This document shows, one piece after another, positions 26,906 to 35,945 of a DNA stretch of 64,000 nt. The stretch's first letter is position 1. Each line of letters begins with the position of its first letter. The stretch is from Streptomyces sp. NRRL S-340. Lineage in GTDB: Bacteria; Actinomycetota; Actinomycetes; Streptomycetales; Streptomycetaceae. The position numbers were made by a program, and so were the translations under genes. The stretch is taken from positions 162,300 to 226,299 of the forward strand of contig NZ_JOIY01000033.1 of the NCBI RefSeq assembly GCF_000720185.1. Reading direction: 5' to 3'. The notes under the pieces were generated by a model, which was not told where the DNA came from, did no database searches, and saw only the letters and a list, made by a program, of their open reading frames with translations.

Positions 26906-28258
26906 ATGACCACGGTGTACGAACGGCGGGCGGCACCGCCCGTGCCGCCGGTCCCCCGGCGCTCACCGGTGGGCGCCGTGTCCGTGCTGCTGTGGGCCGG
27001 GGCCGCCGCGGTGCTCGCCCTGTGGTGGTCGGACACGGCCTCCGTCGTGGGCGCGGCGGGCTGGCTGACCGGCGCCGGACGGATCACGGGGCTGCTGTGC
27101 GGCTACTCGTGCGCGGTGCTCGTCGGGCTGATGGCCCGGGTGCCGCTGCTGGAACGCGGCGTCGGTTCGGACCGGGTGGCCCGCTGGCACGCGCGGGCGG
27201 GCCGGTACACGGTGTGCCTGCTGGCCGCGCACGTCGTGCTCATCCTGGCCGGGTACGCCGCCCAGGACCGCGACTCGGTGCTGCACGAGGCGGTCACCGT
27301 GGTCCTGGACTACCCCGACATGCTGATGGCCACCGCGGGCACGGTGATCCTCTTCGCCGCCGGTGTCACCTCGGCGCGTGCGGTGCGCCGCCGGACCAGC
27401 CACGAGTTCTGGTACTACACGCACCTGCTCACCTACGCCGCCGTCTTCCTCGCCTTCTGGCACCAGCTCGCGCTGGGCGAGCAGTTCAACGGCAGGGCCG
27501 CCGCCACCGCCGCCTGGTACACGCTGTACGGGGGCGTGAGCGCGCTGGTGCTGTGGTTCCGCGTGCTGGTCCCGGTACGGCTCAACCTGCGGCACCGGAT
27601 GCGGGTCGAGTCGGTGCACCGGGAGGCGCCCGGCGTGTACTCGGTGGTCGTCCGGGGCCGGAACCTGGACGAACTCGGCGCCCGGCCCGGCCAGTTCTTC
27701 CGCTGGCGGTTCCTGGCCGAGGGCATGGCCCGGACGTCGACGCCCTACTCCCTGTCCGCGCCGCCCCGCCCCGGCCTGCTGCGCATCACCGTCAAGGCGC
27801 TCGGCGACCACAGCGCGGCCGTGCCGCTGCTGCGGCCGGGCACCCGGGTGTGGGCGGAGGGCCCGTACGGGTCGCTGACCGCCGAGCGGCAGACCTCGCC
27901 CCGGTCGCTGCTGATCGCGGCCGGGGTCGGCATCACCCCGCTGCGGGCGCTGTTCGAGACGCTGCCCGGCGAGGTCACCCTGCTGTACCGGGCCCGTACC
28001 GCCGGGGACCTGGCCCTGGGCGCCGAGCTGGAGGCCGTCGCGCGCTGGCGCGGCGCCCGGGTGCTCTACGCGCTCAACGACGCGGAGGGCCGGCGCCCCG
28101 CCCTCACCGCCGCGGCGCTGCGCGAGGCCGTCCCCGGCCTGTCCGGGCACGACGTGTACCTGTGCGGTCCGCACGCCTTCGCCCAGGACGTGTACGCGGC
28201 GCTGCGGGCCGCCGGGGTGCCGGACCGGCGCATCCACCACGAGTCGTTCGAACTGTGA
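26906..28258 (+). CDS. Ferric-reductase-like membrane flavoprotein (FRD transmembrane + FAD/NAD(P)H domains)
   Basis: 450-residue membrane oxidoreductase that should pass electrons from NAD(P)H via FAD, and probably haem, across the membrane. Residues ~20-225 hold six hydrophobic segments with paired His in RWHARAGRY...LLAAHVVLIL and FWYYTHLLTY...FLAFWHQLALG, the usual haem ligand positions. Residues ~235-450 are a ferredoxin-reductase module: FAD motif TPYSLSAPP (about 281), NAD motif GVGITPLRALFE (about 337) and C-terminal VYLCGPHAFAQDVYAALRAAG. ATG 26906 after AAAGGACGG. First gene of an operon with the FMN-binding protein and ApbE. Confidence 0.88.
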   Translation: MTTVYERRAAPPVPPVPRRSPVGAVSVLLWAGAAAVLALWWSDTASVVGAAGWLTGAGRITGLLCGYSCAVLVGLMARVPLLERGVGSDRVARWHARAGRYTVCLLAAHVVLILAGYAAQDRDSVLHEAVTVVLDYPDMLMATAGTVILFAAGVTSARAVRRRTSHEFWYYTHLLTYAAVFLAFWHQLALGEQFNGRAAATAAWYTLYGGVSALVLWFRVLVPVRLNLRHRMRVESVHREAPGVYSVVVRGRNLDELGARPGQFFRWRFLAEGMARTSTPYSLSAPPRPGLLRITVKALGDHSAAVPLLRPGTRVWAEGPYGSLTAERQTSPRSLLIAAGVGITPLRALFETLPGEVTLLYRARTAGDLALGAELEAVARWRGARVLYALNDAEGRRPALTAAALREAVPGLSGHDVYLCGPHAFAQDVYAALRAAGVPDRRIHHESFEL

Positions 28259-28265
28259 GGCACCC

Positions 28266-28757
28266 GTGCACCCGTTGAGGAAGAACCGTCCGCTGCGCCG
28301 GATCGTGCTGGCGAGCGCCGCGACCGTCTCCGGTCTCGTGATGCTGCTGTCCCTCAAGCCGCACACGCCCGCGACGATCGTCGCGGCGCCCGCACCGGCG
28401 CAGGCGTCGGCGCCCGCCGCGTCGGGCGGCAGCGATGCCGCCGGCGGATCCCCCGGCGGGGCCACGGACGGGTCCACCGGCACCAGGACCGTCACCGGTG
28501 ACAGCGTGCAGACCCGCTGGGGTCCCGTCCAGGTGCGGATCACGGTCGGCGGCGGCCGGATCACGGAGGTGACCGCGGTCGCCTACCCCACGGACAACCC
28601 CCGTGACCAGGAGATCAACAGCTACGCCCTGCCCGCCCTGCGCAGGGAGGCGCTGACCGCGCAGAGCGCGGAGATCGACTCGGTCTCCGGGGCCACGTAC
28701 ACCAGTGACGGCTACCGGCGCTCGCTCCAGTCCGCGCTGGACCGGGCCCGTGGCTGA
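28266..28757 (+). CDS. Membrane-anchored FMN-binding domain protein
   Basis: 163-residue exported electron carrier. An N-terminal basic segment and hydrophobic helix (about 12-30) anchor it; a Gly/Ser/Ala linker leads to an FMN-binding domain (about 75-163). The flavinylation motif DSVSGAT (about 138-144) places Thr144 as the residue to which ApbE covalently links FMN. It lies seven bases after the flavoprotein gene and overlaps the ApbE start, so the three are co-translated. Expected role: take electrons outward from the membrane flavoprotein to an extracytoplasmic acceptor. Confidence 0.9.
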   Translation: MHPLRKNRPLRRIVLASAATVSGLVMLLSLKPHTPATIVAAPAPAQASAPAASGGSDAAGGSPGGATDGSTGTRTVTGDSVQTRWGPVQVRITVGGGRITEVTAVAYPTDNPRDQEINSYALPALRREALTAQSAEIDSVSGATYTSDGYRRSLQSALDRARG

Positions 28758-29535
28758 GGGCGCGGCCCGGGCCGTCGTGCGGCACGCCGAGGAGGTCATG
28801 GGCACGGTCTTCTCCTTCGACGTCCGCGGCGGGGAGAGCGGCGCGGTGCGGGCGGCGCTGGCCGCGGCGGTGGCCTCGCTGCACCGGGTCGACGAGCGGT
28901 TCAGCACCTACCGCGCGGACAGCCAGGTCTCCCGGCTGGCGCGCGGCGAGATCACCGAGCGGGAGTGCGCTTACGAGGTCGCCGAGGTGCTCGCGCTGGG
29001 CGCCGAGGCGGAGCGGGTCAGCGAGGGCTGGTTCAGCCTGCGCCACGGGGGGTCCCTCGACCCGACGGGCATCGTCAAGGGCTGGGCGGCCGAGCGGGCG
29101 GCGCGGCGGATCGCGGCGGCGGGAGCGGACGCGGTCAGCGTGAACGGCGGCGGGGACGTGCAGGTGCTGGGCGCCCCCGGACCGCGCCGGCCGTGGCGGG
29201 TCGGCGTGTCGGATCCGTCGTGTCCGGGGGCCCTGGCCGCGGTGGTCTCGTCGGCCGGGAGGGCGGGGCTGGCCGTGGCCACCTCCGGCACGGCCGAGCG
29301 CGGCGCCCACATCACCGATCCGCGCACGGGCAGGCCCGCGGTGACCGACCTGGTGGCGGTCACGGTGGTGGCCCCCGAGCTGACCTGGGCGGACTGCTGG
29401 GCCACGGCCGCGTTCGCGAGGGGTTCGCGGGCGGGACTCGCCTGGCTGGAGTCGCTCCCCGGTGTGGAGGCGCTGATGATCACGGCGGACGGTACGGCAC
29501 GGTCCACGAGCGGCCTGGCAGCCCACCTGGACTGA
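28750..29535 (+). CDS. apbE: FAD:protein FMN transferase
   Basis: 261-residue enzyme that moves FMN from FAD to the Thr of a flavinylation motif, here most likely the SGAT of the preceding protein. Family marks: EVMGTVFSFDV near the start, LDPTGIVKGWAAERAA (about 97-112), VNGGGDVQVLG (about 130) and ATSGTAERGAHITDPRTGRPA (metal and FAD site, about 176, given here in part). No signal peptide is visible from GTG 28750, so it may act in the cytoplasm or rely on another route; many Gram-positive ApbE proteins are lipoproteins. GTG 28750 overlaps the previous stop (28755-28757). Confidence 0.92.
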   Translation: MAEGAARAVVRHAEEVMGTVFSFDVRGGESGAVRAALAAAVASLHRVDERFSTYRADSQVSRLARGEITERECAYEVAEVLALGAEAERVSEGWFSLRHGGSLDPTGIVKGWAAERAARRIAAAGADAVSVNGGGDVQVLGAPGPRRPWRVGVSDPSCPGALAAVVSSAGRAGLAVATSGTAERGAHITDPRTGRPAVTDLVAVTVVAPELTWADCWATAAFARGSRAGLAWLESLPGVEALMITADGTARSTSGLAAHLD

Positions 29536-29693
29536 CCGGATCCGCGCCCGCGCCCCACCCCGGCCGATCGAGCCTGCCGCCCCCGCCTCGCCCCGGCCGG
29601 CCGAGCCTGCCGGCCCGCCCCAGCCGGCCGGGCCCGGGGTCGCGGCGCCCGCCCGTCGGCGGGACGGCCGCGGCCGAGCCGGTGGGGTGCGGG
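29536..29693. other. GC-rich repeat-like spacer between apbE and argR
   Basis: Convergent gene ends separated by degenerate repeats of CCCCGGCCG.CGAGCCTGCC. The many GGCCGG inverted copies could terminate both transcripts; no defined hairpin stands out. Confidence 0.4.
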
Positions 29694-30245
29694 TCAGTGC
29701 CCGTTCTGCGCCAGTCTCAGCAGGTGGTCGGCGAGGGCCTGGCCGCCGCTCGGGTCCCGGCTGATCAGGAGCAGGGTGTCGTCGCCGGCGATGGTGCCGA
29801 GGATGTCGTGCAGTTCGGCCTGGTCGATGGCCGAGGCCAGGAACTGCGCGGCACCCGGCGGGGTGCGCAGCACCACGAGGTTCGCCGACGCCTCCGCCGA
29901 GATCAGCAGCTCCTGCGAGAGCCGCCGCATCCGCTCCTCCTTGGCGGACTCGCCCAGCGGTGCGCGGGGCGTGCGGAAGCCGCCCTCGCTGGGGACCGCG
30001 TAGATGAGGTCGCCCTCGTTGTTGCGGATCTTGACGGCGTTCAGCTCGTCGAGGTCGCGGGAGAGCGTCGCCTGGGTGACGCTCAGCCCGTCGTCCGCCA
30101 GCAGCTTGGCCAACTGGCTCTGCGAGCGCACCGGTTGCCGGTTGAGGATGTCCACGATCCTGCGGTGGCGTGCGGTGCGGGTCTGCGGCAGGGCGGGCCC
30201 GGCGGCTGAGCCGTCACTGTGCTCGTGGTCCTGTGCCTGACTCAT
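29694..30245 (-). CDS. argR: Arginine repressor
   Basis: Hexameric arginine-dependent repressor of the arg genes, 183 residues. N-terminal winged helix: [20 protein letters not shown] and [19 protein letters not shown] (about 55). C-terminal core: [12 protein letters not shown] (about 152), the arginine-binding and trimerisation motif. The frame opens at 30269 (ATGA overlap with argD stop), but ATG 30245 ([12 protein letters not shown]) fits the family start. Last gene of argC-J-B-D-R, so it is under its own control through the boxes before argC. Confidence 0.94.
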   Translation of the reverse strand: MSQAQDHEHSDGSAAGPALPQTRTARHRRIVDILNRQPVRSQSQLAKLLADDGLSVTQATLSRDLDELNAVKIRNNEGDLIYAVPSEGGFRTPRAPLGESAKEERMRRLSQELLISAEASANLVVLRTPPGAAQFLASAIDQAELHDILGTIAGDDTLLLISRDPSGGQALADHLLRLAQNGH

Positions 30246-30265
30246 CGTCGTCCCATTTCTGCGGA

Positions 30266-31450
30266 TCATCCCTCCCCGTCGGCCCCGTCCAGGACGCCCG
30301 GCAGTGCCCCGAGGAACGCGTCCACGTCGTCGTCGCCGAGGTTCAGCGGCGGCATCAGCCGGACGACGTCGGGAGCGGGCGCGTTCACGAGGAAGCCGGC
30401 CTCCTGGGCCGCCTGTTGCACCTGTGGCGCGTGCGGCCCGGTGAGCACGATACCCAGGAGCAGCCCCGCGCCCCGGACGTGGTCGACCAGCGGGTGGCCC
30501 AGGGCCTCGATCCCCTCGCGCAGCCGTTCACCCTGCCGTTTGACGTTCTCCAGCAGCCCCTCGCCCGCGATGGTGTCCAGGACCGCGAGTCCGGCGGCGC
30601 AGGCGACCGGGTTGCCGCCGAAGGTGGTGCCGTGCTGCCCGGGCCCGAGCAGGTCGGCGGCGCGGCCGAACGCGACCGTCGCACCCAGCGGAAGTCCGCC
30701 GCCGAGGCCCTTGGCGAGGGTGACGACGTCGGGCAGGACGCCGTCGTGGGCCTGGTACTCGAACCAGTGCCCGGTGCGGCCGATGCCGGTCTGCACCTCG
30801 TCCAGGACGAGCAGCGCGCCGGTCGCGGCGGTGATCGCGCGGGCCGCCTTCAGATAGCCGGCCGGCGGTACGACGACGCCGTTCTCGCCCTGGATCGGCT
30901 CGATGACGACCAGGGCGGTGTCCTCGGTGACGGCGGCGGCCAGCGCTTGCGCGTCGCCGTACGGCACGTGCGTGACGTCGCCGGGCAGCGGGCGGAAGGG
31001 CTCCTGCTTGCCGGGCTGGCCGGTCAGGGCCAGGGCGCCCATGGTGCGGCCGTGGAAGCCGCCCTGCGTGGCGACCATGTGGGTGCGCCCGGTGAGCCGT
31101 CCGATCTTGAAGGCGCCCTCGTTGGCCTCGGCGCCGGAGTTGCAGAAGAACACCCTGCCGTCGCGGCCGAAGTGCTGGAGCAGCCGTTCGGCGAGGGCGA
31201 CCGGCGGTTCGGCGACGAACAGGTTGGAGACGTGGCCCAGGGAGGCGATCTGCCGGCTGACGGCCTCGACGACCGCCGGGTGGGCGTGGCCGAGGGCGTT
31301 GACCGCGATGCCGCCGACGAAGTCGAGGTACTGCTTGCCGTCGGCGTCCCAGAGCCTCGTGCCCTCGCCGCGGACCAGGGGCAGGCGCGGTGTGCCGTAG
31401 TTGTTCATCAGCGCGCCCTGCCACCGGGCGGTCAGCTCCGCGTTGCTCAC
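30266..31450 (-). CDS. argD: Acetylornithine aminotransferase
   Basis: PLP enzyme converting N-acetylglutamate semialdehyde to N-acetylornithine, 394 residues. Class III aminotransferase marks: [14 protein letters not shown] (about 105), [14 protein letters not shown] (about 215) and the PLP lysine in [15 protein letters not shown] (about 246). It overlaps argB upstream (31447-31450, ATGA) and argR downstream. Often also serves as succinyldiaminopimelate aminotransferase (DapC) in bacteria; not testable here. Confidence 0.95.
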   Translation of the reverse strand: MSNAELTARWQGALMNNYGTPRLPLVRGEGTRLWDADGKQYLDFVGGIAVNALGHAHPAVVEAVSRQIASLGHVSNLFVAEPPVALAERLLQHFGRDGRVFFCNSGAEANEGAFKIGRLTGRTHMVATQGGFHGRTMGALALTGQPGKQEPFRPLPGDVTHVPYGDAQALAAAVTEDTALVVIEPIQGENGVVVPPAGYLKAARAITAATGALLVLDEVQTGIGRTGHWFEYQAHDGVLPDVVTLAKGLGGGLPLGATVAFGRAADLLGPGQHGTTFGGNPVACAAGLAVLDTIAGEGLLENVKRQGERLREGIEALGHPLVDHVRGAGLLLGIVLTGPHAPQVQQAAQEAGFLVNAPAPDVVRLMPPLNLGDDDVDAFLGALPGVLDGADGEG

Positions 31451-32354
31451 GACTCCCCCTCTTCGTCCGGCACGACCATCGTGCCGATGCCTTCGTCGGT
31501 GAAGATCTCCAGCAGGATCGAGTGCTGGACCCGGCCGTCGATGACGCGGGCGGTGTTCACCCCGCCGCGCACGGCGTGCAGGCAGCCCTGCATCTTCGGC
31601 ACCATGCCCGAGGACAGGTCCGGCAGCAGCTTCTCCAGCTGGCTCGCGGTGAGGCGGCTGATCACCTCGTCGGAGTTCGGCCAGTCCTCGTAGAGGCCTT
31701 CGACGTCGGTGAGGACCATGAGGGTCTCGGCGCCCAGTGCCGCAGCGAGTGCCGCAGCCGCCGTATCAGCATTGACGTTGTAGACATGCCCCTTGTCACT
31801 GTCGTCCTGGGAGCGGGCGATCGAGGAGACGACCGGGATGCGGCCGTCGGCGAGCAGGGCCTCGATCGCGCCGGTGTCGATCGCGGTGATCTCGCCGACG
31901 CGCCCGATGTCGACCGGCTCGCCGTCGATCTCGGGGGTGTGCCTGATGGCGGTGATGGTGTGCGCGTCCTCGCCGGTGAGGCCGACGGCGAACGGGCCGT
32001 GCTGGTTGAGCAGCCCGACCAGTTCGCGCTGCACCTGCCCGGCCAGCACCATCCGTACGACGTCCATGGCCTCCTCGGTGGTGACGCGCAGGCCCGCCTT
32101 GAACTCGCTGACGATGCCGTGCTTGTCGAGGGCGGCGCTGATCTGCGGGCCGCCGCCGTGCACGACGACCGGTTTGAGTCCGGCGTGCCGCAGGAAGACG
32201 ACGTCCTGGGCGAAGGCGGCCTTCAGTTCCTCGTCGACCATGGCGTTGCCGCCGAACTTGATGACGACGGTCCTGCCGTGGTGGCGGGTGAGCCAGGGCA
32301 GGGCCTCGATGAGGATCTTGGCCTTGGGCAGTGCCGTGTGTTTCCGCGTCGTGG

Positions 32355-32358
<4 letters not shown>
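31447..32358 (-). CDS. argB: Acetylglutamate kinase
   Basis: Phosphorylates N-acetylglutamate; the usual arginine feedback step. 303 residues of the amino-acid kinase fold: [14 protein letters not shown] (ATP site Lys, about 30), [16 protein letters not shown] (about 62), [18 protein letters not shown] (about 196) and the Lys of [13 protein letters not shown]. The N-terminal [23 protein letters not shown] helix is the extension seen in arginine-sensitive hexameric enzymes. ATG 32358 overlaps the argJ stop as ATGA. Confidence 0.95.
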
Positions 32359-34584
<2,226 letters not shown>

Positions 34585-34585
34585 C

Positions 34586-34972
34586 CTAGGCGAGGTCCGC
34601 CTTGGGCAGCATGATCCAGCGGGAGACGACGAAGGTCACCGGGATCGCCGCCGCGGACGCGAGCAGCGGCGCGAACCGGCTCCCCGCGTGCAGCACGTCG
34701 ACGATGAGGTAGACACCCGCCGTGGTGATCAGGAAATTGGCCGCGTTCGTCAGCGGGAACAGCAGGAATTTCCGCCAGGTCGGCCGGGTCCGGTAGGTGA
34801 AACGCGCGTTCAGGAAGAAAGAGCCGATCATGCTGAGGAAGAAGGCGAGCACATGCGCGAGGAGATACGGCAAACGCGTGAGGAACAACAGGTAAAGAAC
34901 GTAGTACGTCGCCGTATTGAGAACGCCGACCACGGCGAAGGTGACGATCTGCCTCGTCATCGGGTTACGCAT
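34586..34972 (-). CDS. GtrA-family membrane protein
   Basis: 128-residue protein with four hydrophobic helices (about 8-30, 36-55, 72-92, 100-119), beginning RQIVTFAVVGVLNTATYYVLY as GtrA/GtcA proteins do. The family assists transfer or flipping of polyprenyl-phosphate-linked sugars in lipopolysaccharide, teichoic acid or arabinogalactan glycosylation. ATG 34972 shares a base with the stop of the glycosyltransferase (TGATG); a second in-frame Met lies four codons on. Last gene of the yfhO-gtrB-gtrA set. Confidence 0.85.
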   Translation of the reverse strand: MRNPMTRQIVTFAVVGVLNTATYYVLYLLFLTRLPYLLAHVLAFFLSMIGSFFLNARFTYRTRPTWRKFLLFPLTNAANFLITTAGVYLIVDVLHAGSRFAPLLASAAAIPVTFVVSRWIMLPKADLA

Positions 34973-35922
34973 CAGGGAATGAGATCCTTCGTTCGCTCCA
35001 CATTGCTCTCCTTCACCAGGAAGTGCGGGCGTCCCTTCACCTCGTAGTAGATCCGGCCGGTGTACTCCCCGATGACACCGAGCATGACCATCTGCACGCC
35101 GGCGAGCGCGGTGACGGCCGTGATGATCGTGACATAGCCGGGGGTCTGCACGCCGTTGACGAGCGCGGCCCCCACGATCCACGCCGTGTACACCCCGGCG
35201 CACAGCAGCAGCCACATGCCCAGGTGGAGTGCGGCGCGCAGCGGCCGGTTGTTGAACGAGAGCAGTCCGTCGAGACCGTAGTTCAGCAGGGACTTCAGGG
35301 TCCAGGAGCTGCTGCCGTGCTCGCGGACGGCGTTCTCGTACTCGAAGGTGGTGGTGGGGAAGCCCACCCAGGCGAACAGGCCCTTGGAGAAGCGGTTGTA
35401 CTCGGTCAGCCCCAGCACCGCGTCGACCACCCGCCGCGACAGCAGCCGGAAGTCGCCCACGCCGTCCTTGAGTTCCACGTCGACCAGACGGTTGACGAGG
35501 CGGTAGTACAGGCGGGCGGTGAGGGTGCGGGTGAGGCGGTCGCCATTGCGGCTGCGGCGGGCCAGCACCTGGTCGTAGCCCTGGTCGCGCAGCTCGACCA
35601 TGCGCCGGATCAGCTCCGGCGGGTGCTGGAGATCGGCGTCCATGACGACCACGGAGTCCCCCGAGGCGTGGCGCAGGCCGGCGAGCAGGGCGGCCTCCTT
35701 GCCGAAGTTGCGGCTGAAGGAAACGTAGCGCACCCGCGCGTCGGCGGCGGCCAGTGACTGGAGCAGCGTGAGCGTCCGGTCGCGGCTGCCGTCGTCGACG
35801 TACACGAACTCCATGTCGTGGCCGAGCGGCAGCAGGTCCTCGGCGACCTTCTGGACGGCTTCGTGGAAGCGTTCGACGACGTCTTCCTCGTTGTAGCAGG
35901 GGGCGACGATCGAGATGAGCAT
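34972..35922 (-). CDS. Family 2 glycosyltransferase, polyprenyl-phosphate sugar synthase (GtrB/CsbB-like)
   Basis: 316-residue membrane glycosyltransferase that charges a polyprenyl phosphate with a sugar from a nucleotide donor. Nucleotide-site blocks ISIVAPCYNEEDVV (about 3-16), VYVDDGSRDRT (about 41), the DXD-like VVMDADLQHP (about 92) and GVGDFRLLSRRVVDA (about 155) are present; two C-terminal helices (about 232-255 and 268-290) anchor it, as in GtrB/CsbB rather than soluble DPM1. Start ATG 35922 after GGGGAGAG. Couples to GtrA and the YfhO-type protein in one operon. Confidence 0.9.
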   Translation of the reverse strand: MLISIVAPCYNEEDVVERFHEAVQKVAEDLLPLGHDMEFVYVDDGSRDRTLTLLQSLAAADARVRYVSFSRNFGKEAALLAGLRHASGDSVVVMDADLQHPPELIRRMVELRDQGYDQVLARRSRNGDRLTRTLTARLYYRLVNRLVDVELKDGVGDFRLLSRRVVDAVLGLTEYNRFSKGLFAWVGFPTTTFEYENAVREHGSSSWTLKSLLNYGLDGLLSFNNRPLRAALHLGMWLLLCAGVYTAWIVGAALVNGVQTPGYVTIITAVTALAGVQMVMLGVIGEYTGRIYYEVKGRPHFLVKESNVERTKDLIP

Positions 35923-35945
35923 GGTTCTCTCCCCGGGGGGCGCGG

